From: Hyperoodon ampullatus
Lineage: Eukaryota > Chordata > Mammalia > Artiodactyla > Ziphiidae
Assembly: GCA_949752795.1 (NCBI GenBank)
Contig: OX457074.1
Location: 32,101,980 to 32,165,979 of the forward strand
Reading direction: 5' to 3'
DNA: 64,000 nucleotides
Shown: in pieces, positions 57,201-62,802 of the stretch
How the letters are laid out: every line of letters starts with the position of its first letter
Position numbering within the stretch: position 1 is the stretch's first letter
Program-made: the position numbers and the translations under genes
Notes under the pieces: model-generated
Database searches by the model: none
Seen by the model: only the letters and a program-made list of their open reading frames with translations
Told to the model about the DNA's origin: nothing

Positions 57201-58566
57201 CTCCTCTTCCTACCACCAATTTGAGAGTTCAACGAGGGCAGGATCTAGATCCAAGTCTTTTTTGTTCACTGTTACAGCCACAATTTTTGTCTAACACCTA
57301 GAACAGAATAGGTGCTCAATAAACCATAGTTATTATGATTTTGGTTTATTTGCTACTGTTCTGGGTCTGAGTATGTCCTTCTAATCAGACTGCAAACTTC
57401 TTGACGGCCTGTTTCCCTGCTGCGTCTGTGTTATTCTGAAGTTAAGGCAGTGAACGTGAGCACAGACTATGTACTGTCATAAACAGAGTACAAGCATGGA
57501 GTGTTTTAGCCTGGGACAGACTGAGGAGTTAGGTAGGCCAATCCCCTCGTTGTACAAATAAGGAAAGTTCCCCCAGGTCACAGTGTCGGAGGCTGGTGTG
57601 CCTCGGACATCAAAGTCCCCCTGCTACTGCAATCAAGGCTAGTCTTCACAAGCCTCTGCTTGCTGAGGGCTTGAAGTCTTTACCAATATCAATCAAATTC
57701 TCCTTAAAAAAGGCAATATGAACCAACTGGCTTTAAATTATCAGAAATAAGCAGAAAATAAGGCTGTAAGCTACCCTACTTCTTCCCTAATCTTACAAAC
57801 CTCTAGGTTATAATTAGTGTCCCTCTGGCAATTTGAGCATATGGAGTTACTACTCAATGCTAGCCACACAACATACAAACATTTAAAAGAAAAATCTAAA
57901 TAAGTGGCAATCTTTAGAATTCATGTAAATAAATTACATCTATGAAATCTGTACGTAATGGTCATGAAAGTAATTTTCACTATAATTTTCCCTTTTCAAT
58001 TTTTGTACATTGACATAATGAAATCAGTCAAAACTACAGAGATTACAATCTAAAAAAAACATGCTCTTGCCTATAAATAAGGACAATATATTGATTTCAA
58101 TAAAGGACTCCAAATAAATTTTAGGTTAAGGCCATTCATCCAAAGTAATAAAGAAGTGAAAACTGTAAGCATCCATACTTCCAGATAAACCACAGAAAAC
58201 CAGGCTTCATAAGCCAGTTGTCAGACTACTCAGTAAAGAGTATTTTTTGCTTTTTTTTTTTTTTTTTAAATACAGTCAACTAATTGCTTTTGGGGAACAA
58301 TCAAATGTGTGATTAGTAAGGATGACACTGGTTCACTGAAATCACTAGGATAACCAATAAATGCTTAGTAAAAGTCTATTATATGGTGGGTGCTGAAGAG
58401 TATATAAGTTAACAGGGAAATATGTCACAGTCATAAAAGAAGGCAGAGACGGTTAATGGGAAAAGAAGGGAGAACGTAACCGGATGAAAGAGTTCATCAC
58501 TGCAACCTGCTGACTCACCTTTAACTGACTTGACATCTGAGGTCTTCTCCTGCTCTTTGCCTTTCA
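12382..58566 (-). CDS. AKAP10: AKAP10 (D-AKAP2), exons 2-15, 5' partial
   Basis: A-kinase anchoring protein 10 tethers PKA through both RI and RII regulatory subunits. From established knowledge, its RGS domains contact Rab4/Rab11 and its C-terminus binds PDZ proteins such as PDZK1. The joined coding exons are 48, 183, 540, 99, 85, 124, 137, 145, 174, 110, 83, 53, 96 and 6 bases. Their phases fit, no internal stop occurs, and all introns are GT-AG. Visible product: 627 residues. Order: N-terminal linker, split first RGS domain (exons 4-7), second RGS domain (exons 7/8-10), linker, PKA-binding helix (exon 14), C-terminal STKL. The recalled human protein (662 residues) has 633 over this interval; the six-residue shortfall is explained by two in-frame differences in exon 4. 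Exon 1 (about 29 residues) and the promoter lie beyond position 64000. Confidence 0.97.
12480..12650 (+). repeat. MIR SINE
   Basis: Has the MIR core order: 'gtgagcgcctgctacatacca', 'ggaggtaaaatgcc', 'tacagctgagtgaa' and 'gaggccaagcaac'. Old mammalian-wide element. Confidence 0.75.
14558..14894 (+). repeat. Tigger/MER2-like DNA transposon
   Basis: Begins with a 'gtcccttagtaatggtgggggattggttccagg' type end of which the phrases 'gggattggttccaggac', 'tgctcaagtgcc', 'tataaaatggcacagtatttgc' and 'acttataatacctaat' are typical of MER2-type Tigger elements. No intact transposase. It splits the L1 around it. Confidence 0.75.
15018..15144 (-). repeat. Older tRNA-derived CHR-type SINE
   Basis: Short minus-strand element ending CCAGGGAATTCCC on the plus strand, with a T-rich start and 'gggactgaacccaggccct' B-box region. 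An exact 15-base TSD (15003-15017 and 15145-15159) shows a clean insertion into the L1. Confidence 0.9.
15543..15638 (-). CDS. AKAP10: AKAP10 exon 14: PKA-binding helix
   Basis: Encodes [16 protein letters not shown] followed by VMQQAQCD and QPLEKSTK (32 codons, phase 0 to 0). This is the A-kinase-binding amphipathic helix that docks on the RI/RII dimerisation domain. Hydrophobic positions (L, W, I, I, V, M) alternate as in the known helix. The codon at the site of the human Ile/Val polymorphism (I646V) is GTT, Val (15588-15590), and the residue usually Tyr or His four positions after is Cys (15570-15572). Acceptor tatag, donor gtaagg. Confidence 0.97.
15639..16260 (-). other. AKAP10: AKAP10 intron 13
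   Basis: About 620 bases; no repeat or other feature recognised. Confidence 0.85.
16261..16313 (-). CDS. AKAP10: AKAP10 exon 13
   Basis: Encodes the end of a split Gly and then [17 protein letters not shown] (53 bases, phase 1 to 0). It leads into the PKA-binding helix. Acceptor actag, donor gtaaat. Matches the recalled mammalian protein without substitution. Confidence 0.97.
17200..17536 (-). repeat. CHR-family SINE, long form
   Basis: Minus-strand long-form copy: AT-rich tail at left, 'ggctgcgttgggtctttgt' body start, tRNA-like head ending CCACCAGGGAAGCCC at 17536. The TSD is not clear because the flank is AT-rich. Confidence 0.92.
18900..19200 (+). repeat. L2 LINE 3' end
   Basis: Contains 'gagaccattcctgacaacc', 'ccatgagggcaggaatctt' and 'tagtaggcactcaaatgtt' followed by 'gaatgaatgaac'-like tail, in the order of the L2 3' end. 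Short (CA)n tract near 19045. Confidence 0.8.
19911..20278 (+). repeat. CHR-family SINE, long form with 3' extension
   Basis: Plus-strand long-form copy from the tRNA-like head to an (AAAC)n-like tail at about 20250, then some 20 bases of other sequence and an A run. An 8-base core TSD (gtggtgca at 19903-19910 and 20279-20286) encloses everything, so the extra bases probably moved with the element. Confidence 0.85.
21020..21102 (-). CDS. AKAP10: AKAP10 exon 12
   Basis: Encodes [20 protein letters not shown] followed by PDVKKSK (83 bases, phase 2 to 1). Part of the linker between the second RGS domain and the PKA-binding helix. One conservative change from the recalled human protein (Arg to Lys after PDV). 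Acceptor tttag, donor gtttgt, which is a weaker donor than its neighbours. Confidence 0.97.
21230..22270 (+). repeat. L1 fragment (ORF2 end to 3' region)
   Basis: Plus-strand text such as 'caatgcaattccattcaaaa', 'aaaattcatacagaaaaggc', 'gttgacaaggatgtggggaaa' and 'aaagcacaagatacagcacag' follows L1 ORF2 C-terminal order. Diverged, with no open frame. Confidence 0.75.
23140..23470 (-). repeat. Tigger/MER2-like DNA transposon
   Basis: Opposite orientation to the copy at 14558. Ends 'ggttctccgtatctgcaggttccac' side and 'gtatccaagggggtcctggaatc...actgagggataacag' side mirror Tigger-type termini. Non-autonomous. Confidence 0.75.
23640..23880 (+). repeat. MIR SINE
   Basis: Nearly complete MIR order: 'accgagtgctcactgacat', 'tattatctcatttaatcccc', 'ttttacacatgaaaaacctg', 'gaggttaggtagcttgcc'. 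Confidence 0.85.
23942..24051 (-). CDS. AKAP10: AKAP10 exon 11
   Basis: Encodes [20 protein letters not shown] followed by [16 protein letters not shown] and two bases of the next Gly codon (110 bases, phase 0 to 2). Linker region after the second RGS domain, strongly conserved against the recalled human sequence (one Ile to Val). Acceptor gtag, donor gtgagc. Confidence 0.97.
24733..24953 (+). repeat. CHR-family SINE, short form
   Basis: Full-length short form with an A-rich tail. A 17-base TSD (24716-24732 and 24954-24970) flanks it. It is inserted in an L1-like fragment (about 24520-24720 and onward). Confidence 0.95.
25080..26815 (+). repeat. L1 ORF2 to 3' UTR fragment
   Basis: Plus-strand L1 text: 'actacagaccactatctctt', 'aatcctcaacaaaatactagc', 'cccaagaatgcaaggttggtt', 'cagatgacaagatcttac', 'cctaaaattcacacggaa', followed by a 3'-UTR-like end. 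Many stops, dead. Interrupted by a CHR SINE at 26423-26631. Confidence 0.85.
26423..26631 (+). repeat. CHR-family SINE, short form
   Basis: Full-length short form ending in an (AAC)n-type tail. The flanks aaaacaggtggg (26411-26422) and aaaaccaggtggg (26632-26644) are the TSD. Confidence 0.95.
26820..27960 (+). repeat. L1 fragments (ORF2 end and 3' UTRs)
   Basis: Two or three successive plus-strand L1 pieces: ORF2 end (26850-27150), a C-terminal/3' region (27165-27720, with 'ttcgacccagcaatcctact' and 'ggaatatcatttggccataa') and another 3' UTR tail to about 27960. All disrupted. Confidence 0.75.
28581..28811 (-). repeat. CHR-family SINE, short form
   Basis: Minus-strand copy with about 38 Ts as the reverse of its poly(A) tail. 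TSD gtgatttgattat at 28568-28580 and again from 28812. The long uninterrupted tail suggests youth. Confidence 0.95.
28839..29166 (+). repeat. CHR-family SINE, long form
   Basis: Plus-strand long-form copy, tail a (ATAC)n/(AAAT)n run at 29110-29165. The TSD aaagcaagagtt (28827-28838) is repeated with one change at 29167-29178. Lies 27 bases from the preceding minus-strand SINE, head to head. Confidence 0.94.
29379..29552 (-). CDS. AKAP10: AKAP10 exon 10: end of second RGS domain
   Basis: Encodes [20 protein letters not shown] followed by [11 protein letters not shown] and a variable Ser/Gly/Ala/Pro-rich linker ending AMQ (174 bases, 58 codons, phase 0). The first half closes the second RGS domain and is conserved. 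The second half differs from the recalled human protein at about ten positions, which fits a disordered linker. Acceptor ttcag, donor gtagtg. Confidence 0.96.
30597..30806 (-). repeat. CHR-family SINE, short form (first of two)
   Basis: Minus-strand copy with a T run at 30592-30614. The target sequence (caacgatttgattttt) lies at 30581-30596 and a copy with one change (aacgatatgattttt) follows it. Confidence 0.94.
30821..31021 (-). repeat. CHR-family SINE, short form (second of two)
   Basis: Same orientation as its neighbour, inserted within the target copy on the neighbour's head side. A third copy of the target (cgatttgattttta) begins at 31022. Several substitutions in the body distinguish it from the first, so it is not a simple duplication. 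Confidence 0.93.
31537..31993 (+). mobile_element. CHR SINE with ~140 bases of transduced 3' sequence
   Basis: A plus-strand long-form CHR copy (31537 to about 31802) is followed by an (AATG)n/A-rich tail to about 31855. About 120 bases of non-SINE sequence come next (31856-31976), with AATAAA at 31932-31937, and then a run of about 20 As. An exact 15-base TSD, aaaagacttcagtag, sits at 31522-31536 and 31994-32008, outside everything. So SINE and extra sequence were inserted together. Confidence 0.88.
32204..32348 (-). CDS. AKAP10: AKAP10 exon 9: second RGS domain
   Basis: Encodes [20 protein letters not shown] followed by [20 protein letters not shown] and QAWTTMEK (145 bases, phase 2 to 0). 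Matches the recalled human protein across the exon. Acceptor atag, donor gtaacc (weak at +4/+5). Confidence 0.97.
33388..33506 (-). repeat. Older tRNA-derived CHR-type SINE
   Basis: Minus-strand short element with T-run start, 'gtgggatcttagttccccaa', B-box region 'gggactgaacccaggcccc' and head end CCACCAGGGAATTCCC. Same subfamily as the copy at 15018. Confidence 0.88.
33715..33895 (+). repeat. MER5-like hAT DNA transposon
   Basis: Order 'catcagaatcagattcctgg', 'gctgaatcagaatctctt', 'gacaagctcccaggtgactc', 'tgttcgggaaccactgacc' matches MER5-type elements, missing the left end. Confidence 0.7.
34588..34724 (-). CDS. AKAP10: AKAP10 exon 8: second RGS domain
   Basis: Encodes [20 protein letters not shown] followed by [20 protein letters not shown] and MILYD plus two bases (137 bases, phase 0 to 2). 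The [12 protein letters not shown] stretch is the typical start of an RGS four-helix bundle. Identical to the recalled human residues. Acceptor cccag, donor gtgagt. Confidence 0.97.
34725..35957 (-). other. AKAP10: AKAP10 intron 7
   Basis: Contains a 5'-truncated CHR SINE (34841-34961). The rest (34980-35957) shows no recognised feature. Confidence 0.85.
34841..34961 (+). repeat. CHR-family SINE, 5'-truncated
   Basis: Only the 3' half of a short-form copy, starting at 'ggagcagctgggcccgtg' and lacking the tRNA-like head, plus a small internal deletion, ending in about 38 As. A TSD of the form aaagaaaaaaaaaac (34826-34840 and from 34962) flanks it, so it was truncated at insertion. Confidence 0.88.
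35958..36081 (-). CDS. AKAP10: AKAP10 exon 7: end of first RGS domain
   Basis: Encodes [20 protein letters not shown] followed by [20 protein letters not shown] and E (124 bases, phase 2 to 0). Closes the split first RGS domain and runs into the second. Conserved with the recalled human protein. Acceptor tgcag, donor gtaaag. Confidence 0.97.
36082..36887 (-). other. AKAP10: AKAP10 intron 6
   Basis: Contains an L2 3'-end-like fragment on the plus strand (about 36130-36425). The rest is AT-rich and unassigned. Confidence 0.8.
36888..36972 (-). CDS. AKAP10: AKAP10 exon 6: first RGS domain, second part
   Basis: Encodes the split Ala, then [20 protein letters not shown] and VFSAMEH plus two bases of Glu (85 bases, phase 1 to 2). 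Differs from the recalled human protein at a few positions (Arg to Lys, Leu to Ser, Gln to His). Acceptor tacag, donor gtacgt. Confidence 0.97.
37190..37740 (+). repeat. L1 fragment
   Basis: Phrases such as 'gaactcttacaaactaacaag', 'aaatggccaatataaaaagat' and 'ggcaatctggcagtttc' follow L1 ORF2 C-terminal order on the plus strand. Diverged. Confidence 0.65.
38959..39337 (+). repeat. CHR-family SINE, long form with 3' extension
   Basis: Plus-strand long form with one extra internal 'gccacaactactgag' unit, an (AATC)n-like tail at about 39280, then about 35 bases of other AT-rich sequence and an A run. Imperfect TSD (38947-38958 against 39338-39349, 10 of 12). Confidence 0.85.
40830..41060 (+). 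repeat. MIR SINE
   Basis: Order 'gtttcaagtcctaactgcc', 'gggcaaattacttaccttctc', 'acttataaaataat', 'agaagactgaatgagtttg', 'agtaagtactcagtaaa' is MIR-like. Confidence 0.8.
41264..41362 (-). CDS. AKAP10: AKAP10 exon 5: insert within the first RGS domain
   Basis: Encodes the split Ser then [20 protein letters not shown] and [12 protein letters not shown] plus one base (99 bases, phase 1 to 1). Resumes the first RGS domain after the long exon 4 insertion. One conservative change from the recalled human sequence (Ile to Val). Acceptor tgcag, donor gtaagc. Confidence 0.97.
42179..42256. repeat. (TG)n(TA)n microsatellite
   Basis: Nine TG units, nine or so TA units, then mixed TGTA/TATG repeats immediately before a minus-strand CHR SINE whose TSD includes the end of the tract. 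Confidence 0.95.
42261..42472 (-). repeat. CHR-family SINE, short form
   Basis: Minus-strand copy with T run, bracketed by an exact 16-base TSD (tgtatgtatagtcttt at 42245-42260 and 42473-42488). Low divergence from other short-form copies in the window. Confidence 0.97.
42525..43275 (+). repeat. Recurrent mammalian interspersed repeat, family not named
   Basis: Text such as 'aataaacataaataaagtg', 'gtttccctgagttctctgag', 'gaacccctgatttatagc', 'gggacagtcttctggactgag' and 'ttggtgtcagaagtgtt' is familiar from many mammalian loci, LTR-like or LINE-3'-like. I cannot assign the family without a library search. Confidence 0.5.
43560..43810 (+). repeat. Unclassified repeat, copy B
   Basis: Related to 3700-3990 in the same order and orientation (see that entry). 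It is directly followed by an L1 fragment. Confidence 0.6.
44946..45155 (+). repeat. CHR-family SINE, short form
   Basis: Full-length short form inside the L1, with an exact 15-base TSD aaaaacttgacctaa (44931-44945 and 45156-45170). Confidence 0.97.
46179..46589 (-). mobile_element. Chimeric CHR SINE (long-form head, short-form 3' part)
   Basis: On the minus strand it begins with a tRNA-like head (46589), runs through a long-form body to about 46274, then switches to the 3' part of a short-form element and ends in a short A run at 46179-46184. A single 14-base TSD (ctgttcttcatctt at 46165-46178 and 46590-46603) encloses both parts, so they entered the L1 as one unit. Confidence 0.85.
46650..47040 (+). 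mobile_element. Probable solo LTR
   Basis: LTR-like layout: two CCAAT boxes (near 46805 and 46829), a TATA-like 'catataaaaaaag' near 46907 and a downstream leader-like segment. No internal retroviral genes adjoin it. Ends are uncertain and the family is not recognised. Confidence 0.5.
47490..47572 (-). repeat. Older CHR-type SINE, internally deleted
   Basis: Has the tail-side 'aagtctttactgaatttgttacaatactg' block (first 20 bases diagnostic) joined directly to the head end 'taaccactggactcccaggg'. The middle of the element is missing. Confidence 0.7.
47993..48349 (+). repeat. CHR-family SINE, long form
   Basis: Plus-strand long form ending in an (AAAT)n tail. TSD aaaagcaaatg at 47982-47992 and 48350-48360. 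Confidence 0.94.
48790..49215 (+). repeat. L1 3' UTR fragment
   Basis: Contains 'gatcagtggttgccaggg', 'gtgaaaatattctgtatg', 'ccaacccagagaacatacaa' and 'tggactttgggtaatta', in the order of old L1 3' ends. Confidence 0.8.
49400..49570 (+). repeat. MIR SINE
   Basis: 'ctttaatcccagctcccacc', 'tgtgtaacgctggaagg', 'ggctttctcacatgtaaaat' and 'ggggtaactgcctacctcac' follow MIR order. Confidence 0.75.
49987..50526 (-). CDS. AKAP10: AKAP10 exon 4: first RGS domain with long insert
   Basis: The largest coding exon (540 bases, 180 codons, phase 1 to 1). It starts [20 protein letters not shown] and continues through [20 protein letters not shown] and [20 protein letters not shown], the first half of an RGS domain. 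A long low-conservation Ser-rich insert follows and the exon ends with [12 protein letters not shown]. Against the recalled human protein there is a 5-residue gap after SAQL (junction at plus 50200/50201) and a one-residue gap after ETQESS (about 50045-50057), both in frame. Acceptor tttag, donor gtaagt. Confidence 0.97.
50999..51238 (+). repeat. CHR-family SINE, short form, very long poly(A)
   Basis: Full-length short form with an uninterrupted run of 49 As (51191-51239) and TSD agaataaagaaaaa (50985-50998 and 51239-51252). The intact tail points to a recent insertion. Confidence 0.97.
51905..52220 (-). repeat. L1 ORF2 end fragment
   Basis: The plus strand reads as the complement of the L1 ORF2 C-terminus: 'ctgctgagtagtgttctgtg', 'ccattcacctgttgaagg', 'gctgggtcatatggtaactg', 'ccaaactgttttccagag'. 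Confidence 0.85.
52390..53050 (-). repeat. L1 3'-region fragments
   Basis: Minus-strand L1-like text ('agtattccagagaatgggta', 'ttaatggatatttgtatg', 'aacattactgcaatgaatag'), older and more diverged than the piece to its left. Confidence 0.7.
53266..53448 (-). CDS. AKAP10: AKAP10 exon 3: N-terminal linker
   Basis: Encodes the split Ala then [40 protein letters not shown] and [20 protein letters not shown] plus one base (183 bases, phase 1 to 1). No domain; a low-complexity, Ser-rich linker before the first RGS domain. Matches the recalled human residues throughout. Acceptor tatag, donor gtaagt. Confidence 0.97.
53695..53899 (+). repeat. CHR-family SINE, short form
   Basis: Full-length short form with two small internal deletions. 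TSD aaaagagagatc at 53683-53694; the right copy is stretched into an (AG)n run ending at 53913. Confidence 0.93.
56329..56683 (-). repeat. CHR-family SINE, long form
   Basis: Minus-strand long form; tail at left, head ending CCACCAGGGAAGCCC at right. TSD tactggtttct at 56317-56327 and 56686-56696. More diverged than the short forms. Confidence 0.93.
56828..57036 (+). repeat. Duplicated segment, copy 1
   Basis: Matches 58913-59131 in the same orientation, roughly 85-90% by eye over its right 125 bases. The left 60 bases resemble a MIR end; the rest is not a repeat I know. Confidence 0.85.
57150..57340 (+). repeat. L2 LINE 3' end
   Basis: 'ttgagagttcaacgagggca', 'ttttgttcactgttacagcc', 'aacacctagaacagaatagg', 'tgctcaataaacc' is the L2 3' end on the plus strand. 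Confidence 0.85.
58519..58566 (-). CDS. AKAP10: AKAP10 exon 2
   Basis: Encodes the last two bases of a Val codon, then [15 protein letters not shown] and one base (48 bases, exactly 16 codons, phase 1 to 1). A small in-frame exon whose skipping would keep the frame. One difference from the recalled human protein (Ile to Val). Acceptor tccag, donor gtgagt. The upstream exon 1 that carries the start codon is outside the window. Confidence 0.95.
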
Positions 58567-58794
58567 CTGGAAGAGAAGAGAGCACCATGACCAACTTCTA
58601 CAGCCAGAAACCCCCTTCCAGACCTTGTAAAAATCACACCAGCTCTATTCTGACAGGTGAGTGTGTTCAAAGTTCCGCAACATCGGGTGAGCTGCCCTGG
58701 AGTGGGGCAGGGCAGCTGTCAGGGGAAGTTTCTCTCAGGAAGTGATCTTTGAACAGCATTTGGTCAAGCACGCTCAGAGCTTAAGGAGAGACGA

Positions 58795-58920
58795 GGTCAG
58801 AACACCTGGGTTCAAATCTGGGCTCTGCCATTCAACAGCCATGTGATGCTGGACAAGTTACTTTAATTCTCTGGGTCTCAACTTCCTTCATTTACAAAAC
58901 TAGGTCACTGTTATGAGCTA
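58795..58920 (+). repeat. MIR SINE
   Basis: 'cctgggttcaaatctgggct', 'cagccatgtgatgctggac', 'tctctgggtctcaacttcc' are MIR core phrases. Confidence 0.85.
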
Positions 58921-59131
58921 GTAAAGAGTCATTTCAACTGGCAGGATTTCAACCCTGGTCTGCTAGACCCTAAAAAAATCATTCTTTTACCTCTGGTGAA
59001 AAACTCGGACTGTAGAATTACTGTGTGATTACGATAACGTGTGTAAATGGACATCTCAAGAGCACCTCCCAGCCAGCATACCAAAACCGAACATGTACTT
59101 GCCCAGTGTGGTTCTCCATCAGTCACGGTGG
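58913..59131 (+). repeat. Duplicated segment, copy 2
   Basis: Second copy of 56828-57036, lying 350 bases upstream of exon 2 in the direction of the gene. See that entry. Confidence 0.85.
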
Positions 59132-59417
59132 AGACTACCTGAGAGGGTTGTGGATGAAAACATAAGTACTTGTAAAGGGCTTACAAGACGAGCTAAGACA
59201 CAGTAAACTTAAGACGCTAGTTAACATTATTACCATGTGCCACTCACTACTAGATGCAACCGGAAGAAAAAGACAGAGTTCTCTGGTTGTGTAACATCTC
59301 TGACTTCCTGTGTATCCCTGCCACAGCATCAAATACAAATATTCTAAACTTACAAACATTCTAAAACTTCTACTACTCAAGCTTTAACAACTGTCTCTTA
59401 AAAAATTATACCATTTC

Positions 59418-59741
59418 GGGCCTCCCTGGTGCCGTAGTGGTTAAGAATCTGCCTGTCAATGCAGGGGACAAGGGTTCAAGCCCTGGTTCAGGAAGTTCCC
59501 ACATGCCATGGAGCAACGAAGCCCGCGCGTCACAACTACTGAGCCTGCGCTCTAGAGCCCGCTAGCCACAACTACGGACGCCCGCATGCCTAGAGCCTGT
59601 GCTCCGCAACAAGAGAAGCCAACGCAATGAGAAGCCCACGCACCACAACGAAGAGTAGCCCCCACTCTCCGCAACTAGAGAAAGCACGCACGCAGCAAGG
59701 AAGACCCAACGCAGCCAAAAATAAAATTAATTAATTAATTA
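59418..59741 (+). repeat. CHR-family SINE, long form
   Basis: Plus-strand long form with an (AATT)n tail. An exact 18-base TSD (59400-59417 and 59742-59759) flanks it. Confidence 0.96.
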
Positions 59742-59902
59742 AAAAAATTATACCATTTCTCCTCTATTACACAAAACACTGGAAATTCTAATGCAGACAC
59801 ACTAGCAAGATCACATGCAGGAAGGAAGGAAGGAGCATGGTAGCTCAAGCCAAGTGAGAAACTTACGGGATCGGACACAGCCCACTTTAGTTTTCTTATG
59901 TT

Positions 59903-60264
59903 TTTTCTTTTTCTTAAACAAATTAATTAATTAATTAATTTTTGGGCTGCGTTGGGTCTTTGTTGATGCGCGCGGGCTTTCTCTAGTTGCAGCAAGTGGG
60001 GGCTACTCTTCGTTGTGGTACCTGGGCTTCTCATTGCGGCGGCTTCTCTTGCTGCAGAGCACGGGCTCTAGGAGCGCAGGCTTCAGCAGTTGTGGCATGT
60101 GGGCTCAGTAGTTGTGGCTCACGGGCTCTAGAGCGCAGGCTCAGTAGTTGTGGCACATGGACTTAGTTGCTCCGCAGCATATGGGATCTTCCTGGACCAG
60201 GGCTTGAACCCATGTCCCCTACACTGGCAGGCGGGTTCATAACCACTGTGCCACCAAGGAAGCC
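59903..60264 (-). repeat. CHR-family SINE, long form
   Basis: Minus-strand long form with an (AATT)n tail on its left and the head ending at 60264. Imperfect TSD (tagttttctta at 59888 and tagattttctt at 60265). Faces the element at 59418 tail to tail. Confidence 0.92.
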
Positions 60265-60289
60265 TAGATTTTCTTGAATATTCTATGCA

Positions 60290-61060
60290 TGCAATCATAT
60301 TATCTGTGAATAATGACTCTTGTTCCCTTTCCCTCACAAACTTAACTTTTCCATCTTTTTTTCATGTGTGTGCTATTGTGAAGACTATGCTAGCTTTCCT
60401 TCTGTTTGTATATCCCTGATATGTGTCTTCATCCTTTTACTTTTAACTTTCCCATGACCTTTTTAACATTTAAACAGTACAGGAAACCAATCTGAAGATC
60501 ACCATCTTTTTATTATCTGGGTTAGCCCATTTCTTTTTATTGTGATTACTGCTCTTAATTTCTAAAAAAGAACATTCTTAAAACTCTAACTATGACGACG
60601 AATTTGTTGACTTCTCCTGGTAATTCTGTACATTCTGTTTTATACCTTTTGAAACTGATTTAGGTACAAACAAGTTCAAAAGTTTATCTTCCTAGTACCC
60701 TTTTCGTTTTATCATAATCTACAGGCCTTCTTAGCCCTAATGGTATTTTATGCTTTAAAGTATTTCATCTACCACACAAACTTTCTTCTAGTTAACATTT
60801 GCCTGATAGATCTTTGCATCCATTTATTTTCAATTTCTCTACGTCCTTATGTTTTGGTTGTGTCTCTGGTAAATAGGTGCATTTTGGCTTATTACCCAAC
60901 TTGAGTCTTTATCTTTTAGTCCACCTTTATACGGACTTTTGTTAGATTTCTTAGCCATAGAGATTTTATTCTATTTACATTTAACGTGGTTTATTTCTGT
61001 CATCTTATTTTGCACTACTATTTCTTCTATAAGAAATAATAATTTATTATTATGAAACAT
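60290..61060 (-). repeat. L1-like fragment, diverged
   Basis: Plus-strand text resembles the complement of L1 ORF2 ('gtgaataatgactcttgttc', 'atagagattttattctattt', 'gtgtctctggtaaataggtg'). Old, with no open frame. Confidence 0.6.
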
Positions 61061-62469
61061 TTAAAACAAAGGCAAGACTAGACCTTAATATGAGGAACAC
61101 TCAGGTTTAGCAAATCTTAACATTATGCCATATTTGCTTCAGAAGAATTTTTAAAAGAAATAAAACACTGCAGTTACAACTAAAGTCCCTCCCTCAACTC
61201 ATTCCCCCTCTTCGTAGAGAAAAAAATTTCAGAAGTTGAATGTTTATGGTTTCCATCATTTTTACTCTTTAATATATTTATGTATTCATAAACAAGCTAT
61301 AGCATTGTTTGAAGGTTTTTAAACTTTTAAACAAGTGGTTGTATCAATTGCCATTTCCAGCTTCAGTGTATCCTAATCAAATCTTGATACAGCCAGGCTT
61401 TAATCCCAACTCCTAAGGTCTTTTCAAGAACTTCACTCTTGCAAGTAACCTCTCTTCGGTATCATTTTCTCCCTCTCTACTGGATCCTTCCTAGAACAAA
61501 CGTGCTTAGCATCTTTTATCTTAAAAACAACAACCCCCCCACCCTTAGCCCAATGGCCCCTTCCAGCCCCTTCCCCATTTACCCCTCCTTTTTGAAATAT
61601 TACCTTCTCTTAGCTTCCATGATATTGTACTCCTATGTCACTGGCGTTTTCTTGTCGATTCTCCTTTGCCAATGACTCATGTTCCTCAACTTCTAAAAGC
61701 TGGATTAACCCCGGAACTCTCTCCTTGTCTACAGCATGGCAGGAGATTCTACCTGGCCACTGTAGAGGGTTGTAGAGGGTTCTACCTGGCCTTCCTAGTA
61801 AGAGGGATGTATCCTGGCACACAACTGGCTAGCTTCTCTCCATTTCCCAGAAGCCCCTGAGTTAATTAACTGTGACCATATGACTCAGTCCTCAGCAATG
61901 AAATGTGAACAGAAGAGGTATGTGCCATTTCTGGCCAAAGCTTCTCTTTCCCCTTATCAGGAGTCAGAAAGCTGACAGAAGGGACTATGATCTGGCTTTG
62001 ATAACACAGACTATACCCTAAGAGAAAGAGGAATAACACAATGGGAGGAAAATGATTCCTGAATGATCGTGAAGCAAAGCCACCTGATGACCAGGGACTT
62101 GGACGGTTACACAAGACAGAAATAAAGGTCTACCTTGTTTGAGCCATTGTACTTAGTGTCTCTCTGTTACGGTAACTTAGCCTTTCAACACAACTAATTC
62201 ATATCCCATATGTACTCCACAGATGAGCTCATTTAGGCCTGTGTCTTTAACCATCATTTATGCAAAATACTTCTAAGTCCAGATTCAGAACTCAAATTCT
62301 CATCCCCTCCCAGAACTACAGACCTGTACATCCACCTGCCTCCTTGACATATCCACACGGACGTCCAAGAGTTTCTGCAAACTCACAACTGCCGGAAGAG
62401 AGCTCTGGACTCCTCCTACCTCAAGCTCTAAGCTTTCCAAAGCTTTCCCAGTTTTCCTTCACTCCAACC

Positions 62470-62800
62470 ATTACTCAAGTCATGCTATCTCTTCCTCTAA
62501 AACATGCCCCATTGCCCTCCACTCCCAGCACATTTCAGCCTTCTTTCTGTCCTTGAACAAACCCTGCTCTTTCCTGCCTCAGGATGTTTGTATTACCAGT
62601 TCTTTCCAGCCAGAATGCAGTTCCTTTTACCTTTGCAAGGCTGGCTCTCCATCCTCATTGAGACCTCAATTTAAATACCATCTGCTCAGACAAGCCTTCC
62701 CTCACTATCCAAACACAAACTGTCATCTGGTGATCTGCTCCCACATCACTGTTTATATTCCCTGCACAGCACTTATGACTTCCTAATATTTTTCTTACTT
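62470..62800 (+). repeat. L2 LINE 3' portion
   Basis: 'cctttctgtccttgaacaa'-type and 'ctcagacaagccttccctcac', 'tgatctgctcccacatcac', 'cctgcacagcacttatgact' blocks are in L2 3'-end order on the plus strand. Confidence 0.8.
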
Positions 62801-62802
62801 TA

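Larger units (their letters stand above)
53449..58518 (-). other. AKAP10: AKAP10 intron 2
   Basis: CHR SINE (53695-53899), unassigned sequence (53915-56320) including a pyrimidine-rich L2-like part (about 54990-56200), a CHR SINE (56329-56683), a MIR-like tail, a ~200-base segment duplicated in intron 1 (56828-57036), an L2 3' end (57150-57340) and unassigned sequence to exon 2. Confidence 0.85.
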
